This document shows positions 43,017-52,352 of a stretch of DNA of 64,000 nt, piece after piece. Made by a program: the position numbers and the translations under genes. The notes below the pieces were generated by a model, which worked only from the letters and a program-made list of their open reading frames with translations, ran no database searches and was not told the DNA's origin. This DNA comes from Streptomyces cellulosae (lineage in GTDB: Bacteria > Actinomycetota > Actinomycetes > Streptomycetales > Streptomycetaceae), in contig NZ_JOEV01000013.1 of NCBI RefSeq assembly GCF_000721105.1, positions 62,001-126,000 of the forward strand, in the 5' to 3' direction. Position 1 is the first letter of the stretch. Every line of letters begins with the position of its first letter.

Positions 43017-43740
43017 GCCCGGTCGGCCAGACGCCTCATCAGCGATCCAACCTCGCTGTCCTGGTGGGGGCGATGAGGAGTCGTCGAGGGGGGCACTGTT
43101 GTCGGGCGGCCGACGCGATTTTCGGTGTTCGGGCAGGGCGGAGACCAGCGCGGTGGTCTGGTTCTCCAGGGTCTTTCCGGTCGTAGGCCGTCAGGGTTTG
43201 CCGGTCAGCCGGCAGGACGGTGCAGTGCGGCCATGCGATGGAAGGCTCTCCGGTGATACCGCGGCCGACGGCCAGCCGTCAGCCCCTGCGACACCACGAG
43301 TTCAACCTCGGAAGACGTCGTTTTCATAGCGCCCTTTGCGCGGTCGTGACGGCCGTCGCGAAGCATCATGCATGGGTGCGGATTCTCAAAATCCTTCGGC
43401 GGAGTCGTTGGGCTTGGCCGGCCAGTCCTCCTCCGACGGTTCCTCCCGCTGGACCGCCGTCGTTTCACTGCCCGAAGTGCAAGCGGACGGCACCCGACGG
43501 GCTGACGGTCTGCGGCTCGTGCGGCTTCCGTTTGGTCGAGGATGACGGGTGAAGGCTTACCGAACGCCTCACTTGGCGAGTCCGCAGTGGCAAATGGGGG
43601 CTGCGGCGATGCCGACGAATGCCGCCCGACGATTTTCCCGTCGACGAACCGGTTGATCTGCATTCCCCGGTAGCTCACTTCCTTGCCGGTCGGCGCATGC
43701 GGTGTTCTGGTAGGCCCAATCGCTGCTGCTCGGCGCCCCG
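43017..43740. other. Gene-poor region with a zinc-ribbon fragment
   Basis: One forward frame ending at 43552 finishes with FHCPKCKRTAPDGLTVCGSC, a CxxC...CxxC zinc ribbon, but nothing before it looks like a protein. It is either a tiny gene or a remnant. No other frames are credible. Confidence 0.35.
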
Positions 43741-44175
43741 TTGGAAGTGGCGGCGGGCCATGGCCGGGGCGGCACGCGCGTCTGGTTCAGGGGGCGCCGG
43801 CTCGTCGAGGCGGGCGGCAGCGGAATGCTGGTCGGCCTCGCCGACGCCACCCGTCCGCCCGGTGGCGGCTTCGAGGATCCGTACTTCCCGGACCGCGCCG
43901 AACTCACCCAGCGGCCGGCCACCCTGACCGCCAGGGAACGCGAGATGGCCGAACTGGTGGCGTACGGGCTCACCAGCCAGGCCATCGCGGACCGGCTCTA
44001 CGTCAACCGGCGTACCGTCGAGACCCATGTCTCCCGCGCTTTCCGCAAGACCGGGGTCTCCTCTCGTACCCCCCTGGCCACGCTGATGGCCCCCGCCGCA
44101 CCGGAAGCCGTTCCGGGGACGCCCGCGCGGAGCGGGACTGAGCGTGGCCCAGGTGCCCTCGGCGGTGATCAGTGA
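43741..44175 (+). CDS. Truncated LuxR-family regulator (HTH part)
   Basis: 144 codons. The useful part is LTAREREMAELVAYGLTSQAIADRLYVNRRTVETHVSRAFRKTG, a complete LuxR C-terminal DNA-binding domain. The ~60 residues before it (GGTRVWFRGRRLVEAGGSGMLVGLADA) are too short to be a sensor domain and may be the tail of a lost N-terminal domain, since upstream frames do not continue it. It is probably the remnant of a larger regulator; a short start from TTG/GTG is possible. Confidence 0.5.
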   Translation: MEVAAGHGRGGTRVWFRGRRLVEAGGSGMLVGLADATRPPGGGFEDPYFPDRAELTQRPATLTAREREMAELVAYGLTSQAIADRLYVNRRTVETHVSRAFRKTGVSSRTPLATLMAPAAPEAVPGTPARSGTERGPGALGGDQ

Positions 44176-44217
44176 GCCTCGGCGAACCGGCCCCCGCGGT
44201 CTCGGCCGGGAAGCTGG

Positions 44218-45075
44218 CTACCTGACGTCGACGAAGTCGCCGGGGGCCGTCGCGGAACCGGTCGTGGTGGTGCCGGCGAACACGAAGCGGTAGTAGCCGT
44301 CGGAGCCGGCCTTGGTGGTGGTGCTCAAGGTGCCGGTACTGCTGGTCTTGACCGTCTTGAGGGTGGTGTAGGTGCTGCTGCCCTTCTTGCGGAACTGCAA
44401 CTTCACCGGCTGGGTCGCGTATCCGGCGTACTTGCCCGTGGTCCAGTTGGCGCGACTCAGCTTGCCGGTGACCGTAATGGTCTTACCCTTCTTCACCGGC
44501 TCCGGGGAGGCGTTGGCGGTCAGCTTGGCGGCACGCTTGATCTTGGTCCTGGTGACGTCGTCGTCGTAACTGGCGTTCGCGTACAGGTCGTAGGCGCCCA
44601 GGAAGAGTTTCCAGGTCCCCGCGGTGCCGTTGCCGTCCTTGAAGGCGACCGCGGGGTCGATGGTGAAGACCGTCTTGCAGCTGTAGCTGTAGCCGTTCTG
44701 GACCGGCGTCTCCGTGCAGGTGGGGTAGTCGTCCGACTCCAGGCCGCCGGTGATGGTGTCCGTGCTCGAACTGTCGGTGCCCTGCCACAGGAAGGCCTGG
44801 GTGATGGCTACGCCTTCCTCGTCGAAGGCGGTGAACGTGACGGGAACGGCCTTCTTGCCCGTTACGCCGAGAACGATGTCTTTGCCCTTGTTGACGACTC
44901 CGTTCTTGAATGTGGTGCCGCCCAGCGCGTCCTTCGGCTGGACGCTCTGCGAGGCGAAGGCTCTGAGATCCGTCGCCGTCCCAGGGTGCTCCGCTGCCTG
45001 GGCGCCGCCCGGAAGAACGAGCGCCGAGAGTACGACGGCGCCGGAAAGGACGGTGGCCGCAGTGCGTATACGCAT
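44218..45075 (-). CDS. Secreted protein with Ig-like C-terminal repeat region, unknown function
   Basis: 285 residues. A signal peptide (TAATVLSGAVVLSALVLPGGAQA) is followed by an N-terminal beta-rich part with Cys pairs (CTETPVQNGYSYSCKTVF) and a C-terminal Ig-like or cell-surface domain with TVTGKLSRANWTTGKYAGYATQ and LQFRKKGSSTYTTLKTV. The latter pattern recurs in many streptomycete surface proteins. No catalytic motif. ATG 45075 is the start. Confidence 0.75.
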   Translation of the reverse strand: MRIRTAATVLSGAVVLSALVLPGGAQAAEHPGTATDLRAFASQSVQPKDALGGTTFKNGVVNKGKDIVLGVTGKKAVPVTFTAFDEEGVAITQAFLWQGTDSSSTDTITGGLESDDYPTCTETPVQNGYSYSCKTVFTIDPAVAFKDGNGTAGTWKLFLGAYDLYANASYDDDVTRTKIKRAAKLTANASPEPVKKGKTITVTGKLSRANWTTGKYAGYATQPVKLQFRKKGSSTYTTLKTVKTSSTGTLSTTTKAGSDGYYRFVFAGTTTTGSATAPGDFVDVR

Positions 45076-45119
45076 GTGATTCCCCCCAAGGTGAGGTCGG
45101 GTGACCCTGCCGAACTTGC

Positions 45120-46074
45120 CATATGGTAAGGCCCGTTGATGGGGTGAAGAGGTCGGTGCACGCCCGGATCCCGCGGACGGGGCTCAGGGCGCGGGAGGCG
45201 GAGGACGTCGTCGATGTCGAAGCCGTGGTCGGGCGTCGGGTAGAGGTCCGTCGGGTCGAAGTCCGTCGGCTGGGAGCCCGGTGTGGGTACATCGGCCGGG
45301 TCGGCGGTGGGCTTGCCGTCCGGGCTGCACCCGTGCGGCGCCGAGGGTTGGGACAGTTCGTGGTCGGCGACCCGCTGCGACCGGAAGTCCACGGTGGCGC
45401 GACCCCAGAGGTCCTCTCCGCCGCCGACCTCGACCTCCTTGGGCAGTTCCTTGCTCGTCAGCGGCTTGCCCACGGTGATCGAGAGGAGGGCGCCCTCGCA
45501 GGGGCTGCGGTCCGTCGCGTAAGGGACGTGGGCAGGGCGATCTTCTGCTCGACGCTCGCGTCCGTAGGGAGTTCGACGCGCTTCACCCGGCGGATGTCGA
45601 AGTAGTAGTCCGGTCGAGTCCCGTCCGAGAGGCGATCGCCGTCGGCGCCGTTCGCGACTCCGTACACCAGTTTCCAGAACTCGACCTGCACGGTGATCTT
45701 CCGGCAGAGCGGGCCGCTGTACCCCGGCAGGCTGACAACCTTCACCTCGCCGTCCTCGTAGTTCTCCTTGGGCGTGTCGACGACGAGCCGGACCCAGTCC
45801 CTGGATTCCTCGGCCGTCCACCCCTTGTTGTCGTGGCAGCCGGACGCCCCGGTCGGATACGGCGGAGTGAGAGAGGGCGTCGGCGAAGGGCTCGGCGACT
45901 CGGACACCCCTGTCGAGCTCCCGGACGGATCCCCCGCGCCCCGGGGATCAGCAACGTCAGACCGGAGCAACCCGGCCCCTTGTCTCGACCGTGGTCAGCC
46001 GCGTCGTCCACCACGGCCGACAACAGGCCGCCCACCGCCAGGTTCAGCGTCAAGCACTCGCAGGGGAAGGCCAT
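45120..46074 (-). pseudogene. Broken gene for a secreted or membrane protein of unknown family
   Basis: Three leftward frames join into one plausible protein. From about 46074: LNLAVGGLLSAVVDD and CSGLTLLIPGA. Near 45945 the frame shifts to DPSGSSTGVSESPSPSPTPS and then WVRLVVDTPKENYEDGEV and VEFWKLVYGVANGADG. Near 45520 it shifts again to DRSPCEGALLSITVGKPL, ending in an acidic Pro-rich tail. Two frameshifts could be mutations or sequencing errors. The original stop is unclear. Confidence 0.5.
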
Positions 46075-46208
46075 TTGACCAGGTTCACAAGGACGGGCAG
46101 AGGCAGACGGACGGTGGTGGGGAGAGCTGTGCGGCGGCGCTGCTGGCCACGGCTGCCGGGACGGCGTACGCGGTGGGCAACCTGCCGCCGAATCGGGCGG
46201 GAGCCTTG

Positions 46209-46781
46209 TCAGCGGACGACATCGAATACGTTCTTCTGCAGGCCGTTGGCGTACACCTCGTGCTCGACCAGCTTCAGCTTCTGGGTGTCCTTGTCCGTGG
46301 AGCTGAACAGACGCTTTCCCGCACCGAGCAGGAGCGGGAAGACGAGCAGGTGGTAGCGGTCGATCAGGCCGGCGTCCGAAAGGCTCTGGTTCAGGGCGGC
46401 GCTGCCGTGGACGATGATCGGGCCGCCCTCGGTCTCCTTCAACGCGGCGACCTCGTCGAGCGAGCGCAGGATTGTCGTCTCGCCCCAATTCGACACCAGG
46501 TCGTCCTCGGTGAGCGTGGTGGAAACAACGCACTTCGGCATCACCTTGTAGTCGGCGAAATCCCCCATGTCCGGCCATACCGGGCTGAACGCCTCGTAGC
46601 TGGTCCGGCCCATCAACATCGCGGTGGCTTCCTTCTGCTCCCGGCCCTTGATGTCGAACGCCTCGGGCAGGAACTCAACCTCCTTGAAGGTCCACCCGGA
46701 GTTCCGGTAACCGGGCTCGCCGCCCGGGGCCTCCACGACGCCGTCGAGCGAGATGAAGGCAGTGCTGATCAGGGTACGCAT
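46209..46781 (-). CDS. Dihydrofolate-reductase/RibD C-terminal-domain protein
   Basis: 190 residues. It begins LISTAFISLDGVVEAPGGEP, then AMLMGRTSYEAFSPVWP, KCVVSTTLTEDDLVSNW and IIVHGSAALNQSLSDAGLID, the pattern of the large family of DHFR-like/RibD-C proteins that reduce pteridine- or pyrimidine-like substrates with NADPH. The substrate of this branch is generally unknown. It is a stand-alone gene with GAGGAA before the ATG. Confidence 0.88.
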   Translation of the reverse strand: MRTLISTAFISLDGVVEAPGGEPGYRNSGWTFKEVEFLPEAFDIKGREQKEATAMLMGRTSYEAFSPVWPDMGDFADYKVMPKCVVSTTLTEDDLVSNWGETTILRSLDEVAALKETEGGPIIVHGSAALNQSLSDAGLIDRYHLLVFPLLLGAGKRLFSSTDKDTQKLKLVEHEVYANGLQKNVFDVVR

Positions 46782-47002
46782 CTAAGGTTCCTCCGGACTC
46801 GTGGTCGCTTCACCGGGTCAGACGGGGCACCCCGACGGAACTCATCGCCATCGGACGGAGATTTTCAAAAAACTTTCGGCGGGCTGCGCAGAAGGCAGTC
46901 GAGCAGTCGATAAGTCCCCGACCGTCCCGCGCACAGAGCTCCGCTCCGGCACTCGGTGCGGAGCCTCTCCGCCTGGTGCCGTAGTTGAGCAACGTGCGTC
47001 GG

Positions 47003-47728
47003 TCATGCCGTCAGCTCCTCCATGAGCTCGACGTACTCGCTCAACTCGGTCGGGATCTCACCGAAGGCTTTCCTGTAGTGCACCCGGGAGTGGATGACGG
47101 TCTCCGCGAGCGGAAACGGCTCGTCGTGGTCCGGGCCGATGCCCTCGCCCTCGGCTGGGGCCAGTAGCTTGGCCTTCGCGTTGCGGGGCAGGCTGTCGTG
47201 GTCGTCGGCCTTGACCAGCAGGATGTGGGCGGTGACGTCGCGCTTGTTGCAGGCGGCGGCGCGTTCGGCCTCGTCGAAGGTCGCCATGAGCTTGCGACGC
47301 TCGATTTTTGTGGGGTCGACCGGAACGAGCAGCAGATTCGCTTCGGCAACAGTCTCGTAGAAGATCCTGCTGCCGCCGATCCCGCCGCCGCTGCCGGCGT
47401 CGACCACGATCGCACCGTACTGAGCGCGCTTCTCACGGATGTACTCGGCGATGTCGTCGAACGGGTGTCGCTCGATCACCAGGTGCTCCGGGATCTCGGA
47501 ACCCTTGGCCTGAGCTGCCGTGTACCAGTCGTAGGCGGACTGGCTGGTCGCGTCGGCGTCCACAAGCAAGGTCGGCAGTCGGAGGACGACGGCGTAGTAG
47601 AGGGCGATGAACCAGGCGGAGGTGGTCTTGCCGGTGCCGCCCCTGAGCATGCCGACAACGATGACGAAGGCGTCCCACGCGCGGGTGGTGGCCGCGGTCA
47701 GTGTCTTGGGACGGGTGTTCTCGTTCAC
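47003..47728 (-). CDS. Orphan ParA/MinD-type ATPase
   Basis: 241 residues from GTG 47728 (AGGAG seven bases before). The deviant Walker A is GMLRGGTGKTTSAWF, the switch region TLLVDADATSQSAYDWY, and IVVDAGSGGGIGG and ANLLLVPVDPTKIE follow, all ParA-type. ParA proteins drive segregation of plasmids and of some integrative elements. There is no ParB-like gene or parS array adjacent, and replication or conjugation genes are absent, so it may be left from a plasmid-derived element or act with a distant partner. Confidence 0.85.
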   Translation of the reverse strand: MNENTRPKTLTAATTRAWDAFVIVVGMLRGGTGKTTSAWFIALYYAVVLRLPTLLVDADATSQSAYDWYTAAQAKGSEIPEHLVIERHPFDDIAEYIREKRAQYGAIVVDAGSGGGIGGSRIFYETVAEANLLLVPVDPTKIERRKLMATFDEAERAAACNKRDVTAHILLVKADDHDSLPRNAKAKLLAPAEGEGIGPDHDEPFPLAETVIHSRVHYRKAFGEIPTELSEYVELMEELTA

Positions 47729-48234
47729 GCTTGATCTCCTGAAACGGGAAAGGGACCGGCGCGGGTTTGTCGACGACATCGCCGCTTGCTTCGGGGCGCG
47801 GCTGCCTGCGGGCGAGCGGGGTGCCCTTGCCGCGCAACTGCAGCCGGGTTGGTGCATGGGCGGGCCTTTACGCCGAGTCCGTGTGGCACGCAGGGAGTCT
47901 CAGTGACGGCCGGGGCGCTCATCACGGTTTCCTCGCGCGGTCCGCGGGTGCTTGGGCCGCATGGGGGATTCAGCCCCGGTGCGGGAGCCGGCAGACCGTG
48001 GCTGACGAGGAGCACTCCTCCGCAAGCTCCGGCACGGTGGCGCCAGTCTCGTACCGCGCCGGCCCCGACGGGTAGTCCTACCAGCGTTCCAGCGCCGCTG
48101 ACCAGCGGACGCGGGCCGCTGTTCAGGTTGTTTTCAGGTTCCCGGGGCGCTGTGGCAACACCTGCACCAGAGCCGCCAAAACAATGGCAAAGGGGTCTGG
48201 GGGAACGGCATTTCACCGTGCCATCGTGCGGGCC
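47729..48234. other. Intergenic region upstream of the first COG4705 gene
   Basis: No credible gene. The right part holds the TTCAGG direct repeat (annotated separately), 97-113 bp before the COG4705 start. Left part: promoter for the ParA gene. Confidence 0.4.
48122..48138. promoter_or_regulatory. TTCAGG direct repeat (OmpR-type response-regulator site)
   Basis: TTCAGG (48122-48127), 5 bases, TTCAGG (48133-48138): 11-bp centre spacing, one helical turn, as used by PhoB/OmpR-family dimers. It occurs upstream of the first COG4705 gene and is matched upstream of the second. Confidence 0.6.
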
Positions 48235-49026
48235 ATGACGACAGAGCACCTCCTTGATCACCGGTCGGTCGCTTCCGCCCGCCGGATGGCGAACAAAGTG
48301 CCGGAGGTGACCGTCTACTTCTGGGCCATCAAGGTGCTGACCACGGGTATGGGGGAGACCGCCTCCGACCTTCTGGCCCGGCTGCTCGGCCCCGTCCCGG
48401 CGGTCGCTCTCGGCGGCCTCGCTCTGGTGGCCGCGCTGGCTGTGCAGTTCACCGCGCGCCGATACGTCACGTGGGTCTACTGGACGGCCGTCGTGATGGT
48501 CAGTGTGTTCGGCACGATGGCCGCCGACGTCCTGCACGTCGGCCTCGGCGTCCCCTACACGCTGTCGACGCCCGTCTTCCTCGTGGCGCTCGCCGCCGTC
48601 TTCGCACTCTGGTTCGCGAGTGAGCGCACGCTGTCCATCCACAGCATCCACACCCGCCGCCGGGAGGCGTTCTACTGGGCCGCCGTCCTTGCCACGTTCG
48701 CCCTGGGCACCGCCGCGGGTGACCTCACGGCCACCGCCGGCCTCGGCTACCTCGGCTCGGTGGTGCTGTTCGCGGCCGCCATCTGCGTTCCCGCCCTCGC
48801 CCACCGCTTCGGCGCACTGAACGCGGTGGTCGCGTTCTGGGCCGCGTACGTCATCACCCGCCCCCTCGGTGCCTCCCTCGCCGACTGGATGGCACTCGGC
48901 CGTAGCCGCGGCGGGCTCGAACTGGGCCTGGGGCCGGTCACCCTCGCGTGGACGGTGGCCATCGTGGGGTTCGTCGGATACCTGGCCGTGACGCAGCATG
49001 AACGAGGCGGCGCAGTGACGGTGTGA
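48235..49026 (+). CDS. COG4705-family multi-pass membrane protein, paralogue 1
   Basis: 263 residues from ATG 48235. About eight membrane helices arranged as two similar halves. NKVPEVTVYFWAIKVLTTGMGETASDLL and ERTLSIHSIHTRRREAFYWAAVLATFALGTAAGDL are shared with the gene at 49995. The conserved Glu/Asp and His residues in those segments might bind ions or a polar substrate. No biochemical function is known to me for the family. Preceded by the TTCAGG repeat, so likely under the neighbouring two-component system. Confidence 0.85.
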   Translation: MTTEHLLDHRSVASARRMANKVPEVTVYFWAIKVLTTGMGETASDLLARLLGPVPAVALGGLALVAALAVQFTARRYVTWVYWTAVVMVSVFGTMAADVLHVGLGVPYTLSTPVFLVALAAVFALWFASERTLSIHSIHTRRREAFYWAAVLATFALGTAAGDLTATAGLGYLGSVVLFAAAICVPALAHRFGALNAVVAFWAAYVITRPLGASLADWMALGRSRGGLELGLGPVTLAWTVAIVGFVGYLAVTQHERGGAVTV

Positions 49027-49072
49027 GGTACGGCCGCCGCCCGTCGGCCACGCGGATCCAGGAGGGTGTGGT

Positions 49073-49882
49073 GTGACGCTGAGTGCGAGATCCCTGCTGC
49101 CGGTCAACGCCACCCTCGGCGTTCTGCTCGTGGTGCTGCTCGCGGTGGCTGCGGGGGTCGCCTACTGGTTCCATCTGTCGCCGGACTCCTCGACCAATCG
49201 GCCACGGGAGATTGTCGTGGCGGGCGTTCGTGCGGCGGTTCAACTCGCCGTGGTGTCGTCGGTCATCACCTGGGCCGTCACCACGGTGGCGGGTCTGTTG
49301 GCGTTCCTGGTCGTGATGTTCGGCGTCGCCGTGCGCACGGCGGGGCGGCGGTTGACCAGTAACCGGACCTGGTGGCTGACGGCGGCACCGATCGCCGCCG
49401 GTGTCGTGCCCGCGGTGGCCGCGCTGCTGCTGACGGGGCTGGTGCCGCTGAAGGGCATCGCGCTCGTTCCGATCACCGGGATCCTCATCGGCGGCACACT
49501 GACGGTGACGGTGCTCGCCGGACGCCGCGCTCTGGACGAACTGGAGCAGCGCCGTGGCGAGGTCGAGGCCGCAATGGCCTTGGGGTTCCTGGACCGGGAC
49601 GCGCGGATGGAGATCGCGCGCCCCGCGGCGTCCGACGCGCTGCTCCCGGGCCTGGACCAGACCCGAACCGTCGGACTCGTCACGCTCCCAGGCGCGTTCG
49701 TCGGCATGCTCCTGAGCGGGGCGAGTCCGGTGATGGCCGGAGCCGTTCAACTGTTCGTACTGATCGCGCTCATGGCCGTCCAGTCCATTGCCGTCGCCGT
49801 GACCGTCGAACTGATCGCCCGGCGGCGCCTGTTCCGCCCTGCGGCCGGCGACCACGTGAACGGCGCCGCTCGCGGACAGTGA
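49073..49882 (+). CDS. fetB: FetB/UPF0014-type ABC permease without ATPase partner
   Basis: 269 residues, GTG start (GGAGGG before it, nine bases). Six or seven membrane segments. RPREIVVAGVRAAVQLAVVSSVITW and AMALGFLDRDARMEIARPAASDALLPGLDQTRTVGLVTLPGAFVGMLLSG follow the FetB family, of which E. coli FetAB is thought to export iron. The matching FetA ATPase is not adjacent. It sits between the two COG4705 genes; an in-frame partner may be elsewhere in the genome. Confidence 0.85.
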   Translation: MTLSARSLLPVNATLGVLLVVLLAVAAGVAYWFHLSPDSSTNRPREIVVAGVRAAVQLAVVSSVITWAVTTVAGLLAFLVVMFGVAVRTAGRRLTSNRTWWLTAAPIAAGVVPAVAALLLTGLVPLKGIALVPITGILIGGTLTVTVLAGRRALDELEQRRGEVEAAMALGFLDRDARMEIARPAASDALLPGLDQTRTVGLVTLPGAFVGMLLSGASPVMAGAVQLFVLIALMAVQSIAVAVTVELIARRRLFRPAAGDHVNGAARGQ

Positions 49883-49954
49883 CCCCGAGCCCGGCGGAGA
49901 AGAGCCCATGGTTCTCGGGTGAGGCGCCGTGCGGCAGCCGATGCCGCACGGCAG

Positions 49955-49970
49955 TCAGGATGCGTTCAGG
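49955..49970. promoter_or_regulatory. TCAGG direct repeat, second copy
   Basis: TCAGG (49955-49959) and TTCAGG (49965-49970): the TCAGG cores are 11 bp apart, as in the repeat before the first paralogue. It ends 24 bp before the ATG of the second COG4705 gene. Confidence 0.55.
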
Positions 49971-49994
49971 TATCTCGTGGCACGGTCGGGCCTC

Positions 49995-50834
49995 ATGACA
50001 TATGAGACGTCAGAGACCTCTGTGCCCTCGGCGGCCGGCACCCAGGCGGTGTCCTCCGGTCGCCGGACGCACTGGAACAAGGTGCCGGAAGTCACCGTCT
50101 ACTTCTGGGTCATCAAGGTGCTGTGCACGACGGTCGGCGAGACCGCGGCCGATCTGCTCAACGAGAAGGCCGGTCTGGGCCTGACCGGAGTGTCCGTGCT
50201 GATGAGCGCTTTCCTGGCCGTCGTCCTGGTCGTGCAGTTCCGCACCAGCGCCTACCGCGCGGGCGTGTACTGGACGGCCGTCGCCCTGATCAGCGTCGTG
50301 GGCACGCTGATCAGCGACAACCTCACCGACAACATGGGCGTCCCGCTGGAGACGACCACCACCGTGTTCGCGATCGTCCTCGCGGTCGTCTTCGTGGCCT
50401 GGTACCGGCGTGAGCGCACGCTGTCCATCCACAGCATCGACACCACCAGCCGTGAGTCCTTCTACTGGCTCGCCGTCCTGTTCACCTTCGCCCTCGGCAC
50501 CGCGGCCGGCGACCTGGTCTCCGAGCGCATGGACCTCGGCTACTGGCTCTCCGCGGTCCTGTTCGGCCTGGCCATCGGCGCGGTCGCCCTCGCGCACTTC
50601 AAGCTCGGCCTGGACGCGGTGTGGAGCTTCTGGATCGCGTACATCCTCACCCGCCCGCTGGGCGCGTCCATGGGCGACTACCTCTCCCAGCCCACCGGTG
50701 ACGGCGGCGTGGGCATGGGCACCGTCGTCACCAGCGCGCTGTTCCTCACCGTCATCCTCGGCCTGGTCGTGTATCTGTCGGTGACCCGCAAGGACGTGGC
50801 CCAGGCGCAGCAGACCGCGCGACACGCGGCCTGA
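49995..50834 (+). CDS. COG4705-family multi-pass membrane protein, paralogue 2
   Basis: 279 residues from ATG 49995. Same architecture as paralogue 1, with NKVPEVTVYFWVIKVLCTTVGETAADLL and ERTLSIHSIDTTSRESFYWLAVLFTFALGTAAGDL; the C-terminal tail adds KDVAQAQQTARHAA. Two adjacent paralogues with matching TCAGG repeats point to duplication of gene plus promoter and to a shared regulator. Confidence 0.85.
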   Translation: MTYETSETSVPSAAGTQAVSSGRRTHWNKVPEVTVYFWVIKVLCTTVGETAADLLNEKAGLGLTGVSVLMSAFLAVVLVVQFRTSAYRAGVYWTAVALISVVGTLISDNLTDNMGVPLETTTTVFAIVLAVVFVAWYRRERTLSIHSIDTTSRESFYWLAVLFTFALGTAAGDLVSERMDLGYWLSAVLFGLAIGAVALAHFKLGLDAVWSFWIAYILTRPLGASMGDYLSQPTGDGGVGMGTVVTSALFLTVILGLVVYLSVTRKDVAQAQQTARHAA

Positions 50835-50975
50835 GCGGGCACGCGGTAGGCGTTCAGGATGTGTGCGGACTGTCACCGCCAAGATCGGTTCTGGTGATCG
50901 CCCCCACACCGCTGAACGACACGGCAGATTCATCGGCGACGTCCTCGCGGAAGGCCGCACGGCTTATGCGGCCGG

Positions 50976-52352
50976 TCACCCCGCAGGCAGGTCGGCCAGG
51001 AACCGCGCTCCGGCGGTGTGCCCGGGATCGTGGGACACCTCGCCGCCGACGGCGCGGGCCAGGCGTCGTGCGAGCGGCAGTCCCAGGCCCGCGCCGTCGT
51101 GCCCGTCGTCATGGTCGGCGCGGCGGCCGGGCTGGAAGAGGTCGTCGACGAATGTCTCCGGTACGCCGGGACCGTCGTCGGTGACGGCGATCCGCACGCC
51201 GGCGGGCAGCCGCCGCGCGGACACCGTCACCGTGGAGCGTGCGTAGCGGACCGCGTTGGTCAGCAGCGGGCTGACAATGCGTTCGAGGAGAGCCGGCGCG
51301 ACCCCGGCCTCCAGTTCCGGATCCGTCACGTCGACGACGGTCTTCACCTGTTCCCGTGCGCCGAGATTCTCGGCCAGTCGGCACAGGACGGGAACGACGG
51401 CCGCGGCCCCGGGGGCCGTTGAGGTGTTCCGCGCACCTTCGCGGGCGTCGTTCAACAGTGTGTCGCAGATGGTTCGCATGGACTGAGTGGCCTCGGCGAT
51501 CACCTCGTGGGTGGCACGGGTTTCGGCGGCCGAGCGCGGCCGGGTCCGCCACCAGTCGAGCTCCATGACGATCCGGGTGAGCGGGGTGCGCAGTTCGTGG
51601 GACAGCTCGCCGGTCAGCTGTCGCTCGTGGCGCAGTACGGTGCGTATGCGATCCAGCAACGCGTCCAACGAGGTTCCCAGGCGGGCCAGTTCGGCCGGCT
51701 GGTCCTCGGCGCCGAAGCGTTCGTCGGAGCCGACGGCGCTCCACTGGGTGGCTTGGTCGGTCATGGTGCGCACGGGGCGCAGCGCCCGTCCGACGGCCAG
51801 GCGGGTCAGCGCGTAGGTGCACGCGAGCATGACGGCGTCCAGAATCAGCGAGCCCGTCAGCAGGGTGTCCGCCGAGTTGCGGTACGGGGCGAGATCCGCG
51901 GCCGTGACGATGGTGGCGGTGCTGCGGTGACCGGGCAGGGGCCGGGAGCACAGGCGGACGAAACGGGGGCTTTCGGTCTCGGCGGTCGTGCAGAGCGGTT
52001 TCGCCCGCGCGGCGAGCCTGCCGGCGGCGTTGGTCAGCGTGCTGTCGGCTGCGGCTGTCGGCGGCTTCTCCACCAGACGGGTCCCGGTGTAGATCCACAC
52101 GTTCGCGTCGAGGAGGCTGTCGTTGACGGTCTCCAGGACACGCACCCGGGGACCGCTGGTGTCGACGGTCGTGGCGACGGCGGCCGCACGGCTCAACAAC
52201 TCGTCGTCCGCCTGGTGCTGCAGATGCCGGTCCATCACGGTGTTGAACACCACGGTGAGGACAGTCATCAGGAGCGCGGCCGTGGTCAGCGCCACGAGCG
52301 AGAGCCGGCCGCGCAGCGTGTGGGGAGCCAGACCACGCAGGAGACGGTTCAT
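50976..52352 (-). CDS. Sensor histidine kinase of envelope operon
   Basis: 458 residues, start overlapping the response-regulator stop by four bases. Two N-terminal membrane helices flank an outside domain of about 130 residues; a HAMP-like linker (RALRPVRTMTDQATQW) leads to the His box ELSHELRTPLTRIVMELDWW, then PLLTNAVRYARS (N box), DDGPGVPE (G1) and GAGLGLPLARRLARAVGG (G2). Last gene of the DedA operon. The outside sensor is not recognised; envelope or lipid stress is the likely signal from context. Confidence 0.92.
   Translation of the reverse strand: MNRLLRGLAPHTLRGRLSLVALTTAALLMTVLTVVFNTVMDRHLQHQADDELLSRAAAVATTVDTSGPRVRVLETVNDSLLDANVWIYTGTRLVEKPPTAAADSTLTNAAGRLAARAKPLCTTAETESPRFVRLCSRPLPGHRSTATIVTAADLAPYRNSADTLLTGSLILDAVMLACTYALTRLAVGRALRPVRTMTDQATQWSAVGSDERFGAEDQPAELARLGTSLDALLDRIRTVLRHERQLTGELSHELRTPLTRIVMELDWWRTRPRSAAETRATHEVIAEATQSMRTICDTLLNDAREGARNTSTAPGAAAVVPVLCRLAENLGAREQVKTVVDVTDPELEAGVAPALLERIVSPLLTNAVRYARSTVTVSARRLPAGVRIAVTDDGPGVPETFVDDLFQPGRRADHDDGHDGAGLGLPLARRLARAVGGEVSHDPGHTAGARFLADLPAG

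Noticed and set aside
43379..46880. Similar AT-rich words (ATTCTCAAAATCCTTCGGCGG near 43383 and ATTTTCAAAAAACTTTCGG-CGG near 46858) as possible element ends
   Set aside because: Similarity is imperfect and short; no integrase or transposase lies between, so not claimed as attachment sites.
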